Positions 13,671 to 22,320 of a DNA stretch of 27,573 bases are shown here, piece after piece (the first letter of the stretch is position 1; every line of letters begins with the position of its first letter). A model generated the notes under the pieces. The model was not told the origin of the DNA. It saw nothing but the letters and a program-made list of their open reading frames with translations, and searched no databases. The stretch spans positions 1-27,573 of the forward strand of contig CASDHD010000004.1 of assembly GCA_949280095.1 (NCBI GenBank), written 5' to 3'. This stretch comes from an uncultured Bacilli bacterium (lineage in GTDB: Bacteria > Bacillota_I > Bacilli_A > RF39 > UBA660). Position numbers and translations under genes: made by a program.

Positions 13671-14916
13671 AATGTCCTCCTATCTTTTCATTTCTTTCTT
13701 TTGCTGTTGAATCCTCTAAAAGATTTGCTGCTTTTAAGAGACTATTTTTACCAAATTTATTTTTAACTTCATCAATTGTTTTATTCATTTTTTGCTTTTT
13801 TTGGATATCTTCGTAATCTTCAAATAAATTAAGTTGTGTTCCTAGTTGTTTAGTAAGATGACTAAGACTAATACTAATTTTACGAATGGGTAAGTTCTCA
13901 TAATATCGATCAAATAGTAAAAAACAAACTTGTTTTATTATCTCCTCTTCGTTTGTAGGAATTTCTAACTTTGTATGATGATAGAAACTATCATTTATCG
14001 TTTTAGAATAACCAATGCCTAATCCAATACAAGATGTTTCATAATTGTGACAACGAAGTCGCATTCCTAAAACACTTATCATTTCTTCGATGATGAGCTT
14101 AGCATTATCGGCATAATAATCTTTAAATAAAACTTGACTATGACTAAAAGATTTTTCACGTTTTATTTTCGAAAAATCGGAAATACGAGAGGTATCAATT
14201 CCATTGGCATGGTTCCAAAGTTCAAGACCTATAATACCAAATTTATCATGAAGTTTATTTTTATCATATAAAGCAAGGTCTTTGATAGAAAAAATACCTA
14301 GGGCATTCAATCGTTTTTCTAAGCGTGTTCCAATTCCCCACATTTTAGATAGAGGAGCAATATTCCATAATTTGGTTTCTATATCAGCATAATCCCATTT
14401 GGCAATACAGTCTTTCATATGTTTCGCTTCAATATCCATGGAAATTTTCGCAAGCAGCATATTAGGTCCAATTCCACAAGTGGCGGTGAGTCCTGTTTTT
14501 TCCTTTACTTTATTTAGAATGTCTAGAGCAAGTTCATAATCCGTTTTTTTATAAAGTCGTAAATAATCTGTTACATCCAAGAAACACTCATCAATTGAAT
14601 AAATATGCAAATCTTCTTTAGCAACATAATCTAAATAAATGCTTACTACTTCTTTTGATTTTTCTAAATATAATTTCATTCTAGGATTTACAATGGTGTA
14701 TTTGATGTTTTTAGGAATTTCATAAAGACGTGTTCTTCCTTTAATGCCTTTTGATTTTAAGTAGGGGGTAACCGCAAGAGTAATAGCACCATTTCCTTGA
14801 TTTTTGTTCGCAACTACTAAAGGGGTTGTAAAAGGGTTAAGGCCACGACTTACACATTCGCATGATGCAAAGAAACTTTTTAAATCAATACACAAAAAAT
14901 GCCGAATCTTTTCCAT
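13663..14916 (-). CDS. uvrX: Y-family DNA polymerase (UvrX/ImpB/MucB type)
   Basis: 417 residues. It carries the Y-family active site: first acidic residue Asp11 (CIDLKSFFASCE, with the steric-gate Phe region) and the SIDE motif Ser107-Glu110 (YSIDECFLDVT), followed by a helix-hairpin-helix region (MWGIGTRLEKRLNALGI) and a little-finger domain. Of the Y-family, the CECVSRGLNPF motif and the following YolD gene match UvrX rather than DinB. It performs error-prone bypass of DNA lesions. The SD (GGAGGAAAA) is strong. A perfect LexA/DinR box lies at 14927-14940 and a good promoter just upstream, so it should be induced by DNA damage. This gene pair is often carried on mobile elements. Confidence 0.93.
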   Translation of the reverse strand: MEKIRHFLCIDLKSFFASCECVSRGLNPFTTPLVVANKNQGNGAITLAVTPYLKSKGIKGRTRLYEIPKNIKYTIVNPRMKLYLEKSKEVVSIYLDYVAKEDLHIYSIDECFLDVTDYLRLYKKTDYELALDILNKVKEKTGLTATCGIGPNMLLAKISMDIEAKHMKDCIAKWDYADIETKLWNIAPLSKMWGIGTRLEKRLNALGIFSIKDLALYDKNKLHDKFGIIGLELWNHANGIDTSRISDFSKIKREKSFSHSQVLFKDYYADNAKLIIEEMISVLGMRLRCHNYETSCIGLGIGYSKTINDSFYHHTKLEIPTNEEEIIKQVCFLLFDRYYENLPIRKISISLSHLTKQLGTQLNLFEDYEDIQKKQKMNKTIDEVKNKFGKNSLLKAANLLEDSTAKERNEKIGGHYV

Positions 14917-14926
14917 ATTTTTCCTC

Positions 14927-14940
14927 CGAACAAACGTTTC
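14927..14940. promoter_or_regulatory. LexA/DinR SOS box
   Basis: CGAACAAACGTTTC matches the Gram-positive LexA consensus CGAACRNRYGTTYC at every position. It sits 10 bases upstream of the uvrX start and at or just after its predicted transcription start, where bound LexA would block transcription. Confidence 0.88.
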
Positions 14941-14948
14941 TGTAAAAA

Positions 14949-14975
14949 TTATAACAAACGTAGTATATATTGCAA
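14949..14975 (-). promoter_or_regulatory. Promoter of the uvrX-yolD operon
   Basis: On the minus strand TTGCAA (14975-14970), a 16-base spacer and TATAAT (14954-14949), with a TG one base before the -10. The predicted start is near 14942, adjoining the SOS box. Confidence 0.75.
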
Positions 14976-15003
14976 CTGGTAAGTTTTAGCAAAAAAGAAA
15001 ATG

Positions 15004-15012
15004 TGTTATAAT
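15004..15012 (+). promoter_or_regulatory. Extended -10 promoter for the ABCG-like gene
   Basis: TG at 15004-15005, then TATAAT at 15007-15012, 26 bases before the ATG at 15038, with AGGAG as SD. It is divergent from the uvrX promoter within a 121-bp intergenic region. Confidence 0.6.
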
Positions 15013-15037
15013 GGATATACAATAGGAGTAGAAAATT

Positions 15038-16726
15038 ATGAAAGAAAATGGATTTAATGTGAAAATTGACCATGTATGTGAACAAGTGATGATACAAAAT
15101 AAACCAAAAAAGATTTTATCTGAATTGACTTTAAGTATAGAGCGTGGAGAGTTTATTGCGATTGTAGGCTGTTCTGGAGCAGGCAAAACTACTTTAATGA
15201 ATATACTAAGTGGTTATAACAAACCGAGTAAAGGAAGCGTATATGTAGAAGGACTTGATTTATTAAAAGAAGAAGAGTATTTTAAGGGAAAAATCGCTTA
15301 TGTGCCCCAAGAAGAAATACTAGACCAAACCCTTACGCTATATAAATCTTTAGAATATTCTTTAAAATTAAGAATAAAAAATGTAAGTAAAAAAGAAATT
15401 AAGAAAACTATTAGTTATGTTTTAAAAACGTTAGATCTTTCTCATGTTAAGAATACCATGATAAAAAATTTAAGTGGTGGAGAGAAAAAAAGAGCTTCTA
15501 TTGCAACGGAAATGTTAAGCGACCCAAATTTATTTTTGCTAGATGAACCAACAAGTGGTTTAGATGCCAACATTGAAAAAAAGATTATGTTAAAATTAAG
15601 AGAAATAGCAGATACAGGAAAAACGATTATTATGACAGCTCATACTGTATCAAATTTACATTTGTGTGACAAAATTATGTTTATGGGGACTGAAGGAAGA
15701 ATTTGTTATTTTGGCTCTTATAAAGATATTTTTAAATATTTCAATGTGAAAGAATTTGTAGATATTTATGATATTTTAAAAGCAGATTCCAAAACTTGGT
15801 ATCAAAAATATAAAGTTAATCAAAAAATAATGGAAATTACCAAAGAAGAAAAGATAGAAGACAAAAAAAGAGTGGGATTTTTTAGTCAAACAGCAACTTT
15901 AGTAAAACGATATGTTTCCTCTTTAATTAACAATAAATTTATGCTGATTTTACTTTTTGGACAAGCTATTTTAATGGCCATATGTATATGCATAGCAACA
16001 GAAAAGGAAAGTATGTTAAATCCAGTGACGGCAGCAATGATGTGTGTTGCGTTTACTCTTGCTTCCATGTGGCTTGGGCTTTTTAATACGATTCAAGAAA
16101 TTGTAAAAGAAAGAGATATGTTAAAAAAAGAATATATGAGTGGATTAAATTTCGCATCCTATATTGTTTCTAAAATTATCGTCGTAGCATTTTTATGTCT
16201 ATACCAAGCGATTGCTTGTGTAAGTATTGTGTATTTTCATCTTAAACCTCGTCCTGATGATGTTTTATTAACCAATACTTTAGTAGGATTAATTACAAAT
16301 TTCTTTTTAATTACTTTTTCAACAAGTATTATTGGTTTATTTATTTCCTCTTTAGTAAAAGATACAAAGACAACTTTAATTTTGTCTCCACTTTATATGA
16401 TGGTGCAAATGCTTTTTTCAGGTATGTTTGTTCCGTTTGTAAATGTAACGAAAAAAATATCTTTTTTTACTTCAGGAAGATGGGGATATGAAAGTTTTGG
16501 AACAATTAGCAATTTAACCAAATATGGTGTTTTAGAACCAAGTGAAAGTTTTTTCAAGTTTAGTGAGCCTCATATTTTAAGTGTTTGGATTATTCTAGTC
16601 ATTATTTCTTTGTTGTTTCTAGTTTTAAGCATTTGTGCAATTCGTATTACTATTTTAAATAAGAAAAATTATGCCCTTGTGTTATTAGAAGATAAAACGA
16701 AAAGTACAAAAAATGAAAATATATAG
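15038..16726 (+). CDS. ABCG/White-like half transporter (ATPase-permease fusion)
   Basis: 562 residues with the ATPase first and the membrane domain second, the reverse order of most bacterial fused exporters and typical of the ABCG/White type. Motifs: Walker A GCSGAGKT at 44-51, Gln91, signature LSGGEKKR at 145-152, Walker B LFLLDEP at 165-171 followed by SGLD, and His202. An ABC-2 type membrane domain with about six segments follows from about residue 300 to the end (FGQAILMAICIC, IVSKIIVVAFLC and others). It should work as a dimer to export a lipid-like or hydrophobic compound; the substrate is unknown. It has its own promoter and a terminator-like hairpin after it. Confidence 0.9.
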   Translation: MKENGFNVKIDHVCEQVMIQNKPKKILSELTLSIERGEFIAIVGCSGAGKTTLMNILSGYNKPSKGSVYVEGLDLLKEEEYFKGKIAYVPQEEILDQTLTLYKSLEYSLKLRIKNVSKKEIKKTISYVLKTLDLSHVKNTMIKNLSGGEKKRASIATEMLSDPNLFLLDEPTSGLDANIEKKIMLKLREIADTGKTIIMTAHTVSNLHLCDKIMFMGTEGRICYFGSYKDIFKYFNVKEFVDIYDILKADSKTWYQKYKVNQKIMEITKEEKIEDKKRVGFFSQTATLVKRYVSSLINNKFMLILLFGQAILMAICICIATEKESMLNPVTAAMMCVAFTLASMWLGLFNTIQEIVKERDMLKKEYMSGLNFASYIVSKIIVVAFLCLYQAIACVSIVYFHLKPRPDDVLLTNTLVGLITNFFLITFSTSIIGLFISSLVKDTKTTLILSPLYMMVQMLFSGMFVPFVNVTKKISFFTSGRWGYESFGTISNLTKYGVLEPSESFFKFSEPHILSVWIILVIISLLFLVLSICAIRITILNKKNYALVLLEDKTKSTKNENI

Positions 16727-16738
16727 AAAATAAAAGAT

Positions 16739-16770
16739 ACTATTTTGAGAGACTATTAAAGTAGTTTTTT
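16739..16770 (+). terminator. Terminator-like hairpin
   Basis: ACTATTTT (16739-16746) pairs with AAAGTAGT (16758-16765, one G-U), followed by T6. Confidence 0.5.
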
Positions 16771-16825
16771 ATAGTACAATTTAGATATTATTTATACCCT
16801 CTTTTAGATAAGGAAGTGAACAAAT

Positions 16826-17707
16826 ATGAAAGGGAAAAATGCAGCATTTTTATGGAGTACTATTCATTCTATTGGTGATACATTAGAAGAAAAATTACTT
16901 CTGAAATTCAATGAAGCCCAATATTTATTTTGGGTAAATTTAATGATAGGAATATTTGTATGTATCTTCTCATTATTTAGTAGTATAGAGATGTCTATTA
17001 TTTCTTTTTGTGTCATCATCCTTTATGCTTTTGCTATGGTAGGAGGAGATTTTTGTTATGCCAAAGCCATTCAAACATTACCCATTGGTCTTGCGAACCT
17101 AATTGATTCAGGAAGTTTATTTTTGATTTTACTTTGTGATATTTTTTTAGGTTATATCAAACCAAAATTTATTTTTTTTGTGTTATTTGCTATTTTCTTT
17201 ATTGCTATCTATGTATTTTCTTATGAAACCAATAAGATGAAAAATGAAATTACCAATAAAAAAATAGATTTAAAGAATATTTTTATTTTAATTACTTCTA
17301 CTATTTTTTATGCGTCTGAACCTTATTTTTTGAAACTTGCTACAAGTAAAGGTGGTAATGAATATGGAATTAATCTTGTTTTCTATTTAGCTTCTATTCC
17401 TATTTATTATGCATTACTTCATCACGAAAAGAAAAAGGGAAATGTAGAAAAAATAAAGAAAAAAGATAGGAAATCTTTTTTTGGAAATATTTTACTACTA
17501 GGAGGGGTTTATTCTGTTACGACGATTTTAAGTACACTTGCTTATGCAACAGGAACACCCATTATTATTACGTTAATCATGAAATTACAGCTTTTTATTG
17601 TTGTTATAATTTCTGTAGTTCGAAAAACTGATAAAATGAATTTTAAGAAAACAATTTCTTTATTAGTAGGAGTTGTTTGTATTGTTCTTATGACTTTGAT
17701 GAGTTAA
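16826..17707 (+). CDS. DMT superfamily (EamA-like) permease
   Basis: 293 residues with about 10 hydrophobic segments in two homologous halves separated by a basic, Lys-rich loop (about 131-148), as in drug/metabolite transporters. Features include DFCYAKAIQTLPIGLAN in the first half and LAYATGTPIIITLIMKLQLF in the second, at the positions where EamA repeats carry their conserved helix ends. The substrate is unknown. It starts with AAGGAAGTGAAC upstream. It stands alone ahead of murB, with a 40-base gap. Confidence 0.83.
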   Translation: MKGKNAAFLWSTIHSIGDTLEEKLLLKFNEAQYLFWVNLMIGIFVCIFSLFSSIEMSIISFCVIILYAFAMVGGDFCYAKAIQTLPIGLANLIDSGSLFLILLCDIFLGYIKPKFIFFVLFAIFFIAIYVFSYETNKMKNEITNKKIDLKNIFILITSTIFYASEPYFLKLATSKGGNEYGINLVFYLASIPIYYALLHHEKKKGNVEKIKKKDRKSFFGNILLLGGVYSVTTILSTLAYATGTPIIITLIMKLQLFIVVIISVVRKTDKMNFKKTISLLVGVVCIVLMTLMS

Positions 17708-17747
17708 AGATAAATATTTAGAATAAAATGAAATAAGAGGATTTATT

Positions 17748-18638
17748 ATGATAGAAGAATTAAAAGAATTGGATACTTTAGAAATTTTAGAAAACGTAGA
17801 TTTAAAAAACTATACAACGTTTAAAGTAAGTTGTATCGCAAAATATTTTGCAACACCAAAGAATATAGAAGAATTATGTTTTTTATTAGATATTTTACAA
17901 CAAAAAAAGATGCGTTATAAAGTTCTAGGAAAAGGTTCTAATGTAGTATTTGTAAATCCTAGTTTCGATGGTGTTATTATTTCTTTAGAGCATTTTGGTA
18001 AGATGAAAATTGAGGAAAATTTGATTACAGTTGGTGCAGGATATTCATTAATGAAGCTTTCTTTTGATATGGCAAGTAAAGGGTATAGTGGCTTAGAATT
18101 TGCAAGTGGTATTCCTGGAAGTGTGGGAGGTTCTCTTGTTAATAATGCTGGGGCTTATAAAAAAGAAATAGCGGATGTTGTAGAGACTGCTAAAGTATTA
18201 ATGCCTAATCAAGAAATAAAAGAATTTACGAAAGATGAGCTAGAATTTTGTTATCGTAGTTCGTTTTTACAATACAAAAATGATTATATTTGTTTAGAAG
18301 TTACTTTTAATTTAGAAAAGAAAGATTCTAAAGAAATTATGGAATTAATTAAAACAAGAAGAGAAAAAAGAATGGATACTCAGCCTTTAGAATATCCATC
18401 TGCTGGAAGTGTTTTTCGTAATCCAGAGTTAGAAAGTGCTTGGAAATATATTGATGCTTTAGGATTTAAAGGGAAAAGAATGGGTGGTGCAGAAGTAAGT
18501 AGGAAACACGCTAATTTCATTATTAATCGAGGAAATGCAACGGGTCATGATATAAAATGTTTAATTTTAGAAATAAAAGAAGTAGTAAAAAATGCATATA
18601 ACATAGAACTTATTTGTGAGCAAGAATTTGTGGAATAA
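17748..18638 (+). CDS. murB: UDP-N-acetylenolpyruvoylglucosamine reductase (MurB)
   Basis: 296 residues, the length of the Gram-positive type II MurB. FAD-binding motifs GKGSNVVF (61-68) and FASGIPGSVGGSLVNNAGAY (118-137) are present. Active-site residues are Arg170 in CYRSSF, Ser221 in SAGSVFRNP and Glu291 in ICEQEF. It reduces UDP-GlcNAc-enolpyruvate to UDP-MurNAc with NADPH, the second committed step of peptidoglycan precursor synthesis, in the cytoplasm. Its presence shows the organism makes a cell wall. AAGAGGA precedes the ATG. No other cell-wall gene is adjacent, so it is a dispersed mur gene here. Confidence 0.96.
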   Translation: MIEELKELDTLEILENVDLKNYTTFKVSCIAKYFATPKNIEELCFLLDILQQKKMRYKVLGKGSNVVFVNPSFDGVIISLEHFGKMKIEENLITVGAGYSLMKLSFDMASKGYSGLEFASGIPGSVGGSLVNNAGAYKKEIADVVETAKVLMPNQEIKEFTKDELEFCYRSSFLQYKNDYICLEVTFNLEKKDSKEIMELIKTRREKRMDTQPLEYPSAGSVFRNPELESAWKYIDALGFKGKRMGGAEVSRKHANFIINRGNATGHDIKCLILEIKEVVKNAYNIELICEQEFVE

Positions 18639-18657
18639 GAAAAAACTAGACAGAAAT

Positions 18658-18686
18658 TTGACAACTTAAAAAGAATATGACATAAT
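18658..18686 (+). promoter_or_regulatory. Consensus-like promoter
   Basis: TTGACA (18658-18663), a 17-base spacer and CATAAT (18681-18686), 29 bases before the ATG at 18716. It is one of the best -35/-10 pairs in the window and drives the two-gene lipoprotein unit. Confidence 0.75.
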
Positions 18687-18715
18687 AATCTTTGCCAAAA
18701 AGGGAGTGAATTATT

Positions 18716-19444
18716 ATGGTAAGAATTTCATTAAGTAATGTAAATGCGCTTGCAAACGATGAAAAGAAAATTGAATCTATTTTCGAAGGTAATCTTTATC
18801 GCTATAAAAAATATGTTAAGAATACTTTTTGTCCACATATCAAGTTTGAACCAAATTTAGCTTTGGATTTAGTTTATTTAGATGGTTATCAATATATTGG
18901 ATTTAATTCTAGTGTTGTTTTTAAAACTTTTTGTGATTTGTTAAATATACAATATAGTGAAGATTTAGATGAACAAAGTAAATTTGAATATTATAACTTG
19001 CAATATAGTGTTCGTATTGAAGAATTAAAAAGAATAAAAGACGAAAACGATTTATGCATGAAATTTTATCGAATTTATGATTTGTATCAAGAAAGAAAAG
19101 AAAAAACGAATGAAGCTTTATCAACTTACTATACTTGTGCACAATTGTTTCCGATGAGTGAAGCAATTACTACTCGAAAAAAACGCCTTTATAGAGCAAA
19201 AATGACAGAAGAAGAATATTATATTTTATTAAGCGAATCCTACATGTTTAATTTACCAAATTTTATTCAAATTGTTGCAAAAGAACTTGACTTTATGGTG
19301 CGATATTTGCCAGTACTTATAAACAGTTTAACGAGTTTATCAATACCTACCACTAACATAAAAAATCTTGACTTGAAAAAGTTTGAGAGTATAATAGAAC
19401 AAGCGTCTTTAAATGAGGCTTCAAATAGTTATGGAGGAAGGTAA
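18716..19444 (+). CDS. Hypothetical protein preceding the lipoprotein
   Basis: 242 residues, probably soluble. No signal peptide is seen. The middle (about 100-180) is helical and charged, with a TPR-like feel (KFYRIYDLYQERKEKTNEAL, then YYTCAQLFPMSEA), which is only an impression. A zincin-type HExxH is absent. I do not recognise the family. It has a strong promoter and the SD AAGGGAG. Its last codons contain the GGAGGAAGG that serves as the SD for the lipoprotein gene starting one base after its stop, so the two are translationally coupled and probably work together. Confidence 0.72.
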   Translation: MVRISLSNVNALANDEKKIESIFEGNLYRYKKYVKNTFCPHIKFEPNLALDLVYLDGYQYIGFNSSVVFKTFCDLLNIQYSEDLDEQSKFEYYNLQYSVRIEELKRIKDENDLCMKFYRIYDLYQERKEKTNEALSTYYTCAQLFPMSEAITTRKKRLYRAKMTEEEYYILLSESYMFNLPNFIQIVAKELDFMVRYLPVLINSLTSLSIPTTNIKNLDLKKFESIIEQASLNEASNSYGGR

Positions 19445-19445
19445 A

Positions 19446-21351
19446 ATGCAAATTAAAAAAGTAAGAGATTTAAAGAAAATAATGAAAATAGGGTTCCTTT
19501 CTTTGTCAGCGATATTATTTTTAACAAGTTGTCAAAAAAAATAGTGAGGATAAAATTGTAAAAGAAGAAACTACGTATGAAGAAGAAATGCGTACTAATT
19601 TATACCATCCTCTTTTTGAAACTATAAATTTAGAAAATGCGAGAATAGAATACTCTCCTTATTTTCGCATGTTAAGAGCTTACAAAGAAGAAAATATTTT
19701 AAAACAGAATGAAACTTCTCAAAATATTTATGACAAAATGAATGAAATTATTGAAACAATGGAAATAGATACGGTTTATATGGAAGGCTTTGACTATTAT
19801 GCTATTTTTCAAATTTCTTATAAGGATATTGATACACTAGAATTTTTTGACCTCAATGATAACTTAGAGGTAAAACTCTCTTCAAATGACATATTTTGCT
19901 TAGAAGAAAAATATGGAAAAAATGGAGAAAAATATTTCATAGATTCGTTGCGTAAAAATGAATATGGTCACATAGAATTAGAAAATATCAAAATTTTTTA
20001 TCGTCTTAGCAAATTTGGTAATTATATAGAGATTACTAAAAACGAAAAAGTAGATAATTCAAAAGAAATTTCTCAAGATACTTATGATAAAATTAATTTA
20101 ATCCTAAAAGAATTGGAAATTGAATCGATTTATTTTAATGGAATGAAGGACCAAATCGATATTTCTAAGATTAATTTTGAAAATGTAGGAAGAATTGGTT
20201 TTGAAAATTATGAAGGAATATTTGATAGTAAAAAAATAAATGCTAAAAATATAGGTGCTATCAGTATTACAAGTTCTAATCAGGCTACTTTTGATTTCTC
20301 TAATTTTAATAACCAAATAAAGTCTTATCAATTTACTAATTCTACAATTAAAAATATTAAAAGTTTTTCAAATAGCATTTCAAAAGATGTCGAAAAATCT
20401 TATAATCCTTATATTTACTGGGAAGAAGATAGAAATGTAAATAGAGAACTGAGTACCTTATTGAAATGTTTAGCAAAAAACAATATTGCGATAGAAAATT
20501 TTACAGTTTGTGAATGGAACAATGCTGGTGACAATGCACTAATTAAAGAAGATTTCGATTTATTAGGTGGGTTAAATGTTAGAAGTCTTTATATGGAAGT
20601 AGATGGAATTGGAAACCCTTTGAATTTAGAGATGAACTTAAACGAAAACATAAATGGTTTGTATGTAGATGTATATAGTAATCATGAAGATTATTCTTAT
20701 GGTGAACTAGGTACAATTAAAATAAATTCTACTAATAAAGATTTAAATTGTGGTTTTGATTATGGTAATATTACAAAAAATACCCATTTTTCTTTTCCAG
20801 ATAATGCAAGAATAAGCTTAGAACTTTTAGATTGCACTTCTATTCAAGCATTTTACGATTTAAAAAATGTATCTTACTTACATTTTATAGAAGATATTGG
20901 TCCGGGACCTGGTGCAGATAATAGAGGGGAAATTCGCTATGAAAGAGGTACAGAGGAAACAGAATGGTATGATGCTATGAATGGTATTTATCTTCCTTTA
21001 TATGCGGATTATAATCAAGTTTTAAAAGATTTAGAATATTATTTCAAATTAAAACAATTAAAGCAAAAATTAAATGTTTCTCCTAGGGAACAAGAAGAAT
21101 ACTATAATGAAGCCAGTATTGGAGATTATATCCAATTAGAGAATGGTAAAATGGGTTGTATTTCTTCTATTACTTTAGTAAAAGATGAGGATGTAATCGT
21201 AGTAGATAATATGAAAGATTATGAAGAGTTTACAAGTATAGGTTTCGCTGAAAAAGGATACTATACAGTAAGAAATTCTAGTGATATTCTCTATAATGGA
21301 CAATTTGTAGAGGAAGAAGATTTAAAATTAATTTTTACACCATTTAAGTAA
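19446..21351 (+). CDS. Lipoprotein gene frameshifted at an A8 tract after the lipobox
   Basis: ATG 19446 with SD GGAGGAAGG encodes a lipoprotein signal peptide (MKIGFLSLSAILFLTSC after a basic start) but stops at TAG 19542-19544, three codons after the Cys. The stop follows C plus eight A (19534-19541). With seven A the frame would continue as CQKNSEDKIVKEE into the 587-codon open frame that reads to TAA 21351, giving an unbroken 634-residue lipoprotein. That frame is open from 19525, and its first ATG (19588) has no good SD. The mature part holds an internal repeat: YDKMNEIIETMEIDTVYMEG recurs as YDKINLILKELEIESIYFNG about 118 residues later, followed by a beta-rich region. Phase variation, polymerase slippage, a recent mutation or an assembly error could all explain the break. 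Function unknown; surface-exposed if made. Confidence 0.7.
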
Positions 21352-21352
21352 A

Positions 21353-21387
21353 AAATTCTCGAACTGTCGCGAATTTTTTATTTTTTT
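21353..21387 (+). terminator. Rho-independent terminator
   Basis: AAATTC (21353-21358) pairs with GAATTT (21371-21376), extended by CG/CG after one mismatch, and followed by a long T tract that runs into the next promoter. Confidence 0.7.
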
Positions 21388-21395
21388 GTTATACT
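21387..21395 (+). promoter_or_regulatory. Extended -10 promoter immediately before the alkD-like start
   Basis: TG at 21387-21388, then TATACT at 21390-21395. The ATG is at 21402, only 6 bases beyond, so the predicted transcription start coincides with the start codon. Confidence 0.55.
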
Positions 21396-21401
21396 TAAAG
21401 T

Positions 21402-22118
21402 ATGAATGAGTTAATTAAAGAAAAATGGAATGAAAAAAATTACCAAGAATATGTAGAACATTTAAAAAGCCTAAAGGATACGAAATACAAAGAATTTCAT
21501 AGTAGGTTAACCACAACAAAGTATGAAATTTTAGGCATCCGTGTTCCAATACAACGTAAAATTGCAACCCATATAGCCAAAGGGGATATTGAATCTTTTT
21601 TAGAGTGTTGTAAAAGTAACTACTATGAAGAAGTGATGATACAAGGGTTTGTTTTGGGACATATCAAAGAAAAAGAAGTCTTATTAAAATACTTAAACAG
21701 TTATGTTTCTTTAATTGACAACTGGGCGATTAATGATGGATTTTGTAATAGTTTGAAAATTGTGAATCTTGATAAAGAATTTTGGTTTTCTTACTTTTCT
21801 AAGTATTTAAAAAGTCCTGAGGAATTTAAAGTAAGAGTAGGATTAATTGTTTTTTTAAGTTTTTATGTAGAGGACAAGTATTTAGAGAAAATCTTTTCAT
21901 TGCTTGATAAAATTGATGTGGATAAGTATTATGTCAATATGGGAATTGCGTGGCTTTTATGTGAGTGTTTTACGAAATATCGTGCTATTACTTTAAACTA
22001 TTTGTTAAAAAGTAAAGTTAATACATTTACTTTTAATAAAACGATTAGTAAAATAAGAGACAGTTATCGAGTTTCAAAAGAGGATAAAGAATATTTAAAT
22101 TCCTTAAAAAGAAAATAA
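21402..22118 (+). CDS. AlkD-like DNA alkylation repair protein (HEAT-repeat)
   Basis: 238 residues, all helical, matching the DNA alkylation repair family: YEILGIRVPIQRKIA (41-55), IDNWAINDGFCNSL (105-118, with Asp106, Trp108 and Asp112 where AlkD-type glycosylases hold the catalytic Asp/Trp region), YYVNMGIAWLLCECF and TFNKTISKIRDSYRVS near the end. The family removes N3 and N7 alkylated purines, though this shorter subfamily is less well studied. No SD is present: the region before the ATG is a T tract and a -10 box, so the mRNA is probably leaderless. The upstream in-frame region offers no better start. Confidence 0.85.
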   Translation: MNELIKEKWNEKNYQEYVEHLKSLKDTKYKEFHSRLTTTKYEILGIRVPIQRKIATHIAKGDIESFLECCKSNYYEEVMIQGFVLGHIKEKEVLLKYLNSYVSLIDNWAINDGFCNSLKIVNLDKEFWFSYFSKYLKSPEEFKVRVGLIVFLSFYVEDKYLEKIFSLLDKIDVDKYYVNMGIAWLLCECFTKYRAITLNYLLKSKVNTFTFNKTISKIRDSYRVSKEDKEYLNSLKRK

Positions 22119-22120
22119 TT

Positions 22121-22163
22121 TTCATTTGCAAAAAAGCAAAAAAGCGAAAGTTTTGCAAATGAA
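22121..22163. repeat. 13-bp perfect inverted repeat
   Basis: TTCATTTGCAAAA (22121-22133) and TTTTGCAAATGAA (22151-22163) are exact inverted copies around a 17-base A-rich loop that itself contains a repeated GCAAAAAA. It begins 3 bases after the alkD-like stop. No T tract follows, so it is not a canonical terminator, though it may stabilise the mRNA 3' end. Confidence 0.6.
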
Positions 22164-22198
22164 CTTGCAAAATTTTGAAAAGAAAGAGTATATTCACT

Positions 22199-22270
22199 AT
22201 GGATAAAACAATAAATAAAGATTATAATGGAATAAAAGTTGTCAATTTAATAGATTGGTTACTAGAATAA
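22199..22270 (+). CDS. Micro-ORF (23 aa), doubtful
   Basis: ATG 22199 to TAA 22268-22270 reads MDKTINKDYNGIKVVN and then LIDWLLE. Only a weak AAAGAG lies upstream. It may be a remnant or chance ORF ahead of the DUF1016 gene. Confidence 0.15.
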   Translation: MDKTINKDYNGIKVVNLIDWLLE

Positions 22271-22320
22271 AATTAGAAACTTGTGTGGAATTTAATTGGT
22301 TAAAAGAGAAAGGAACCTAT

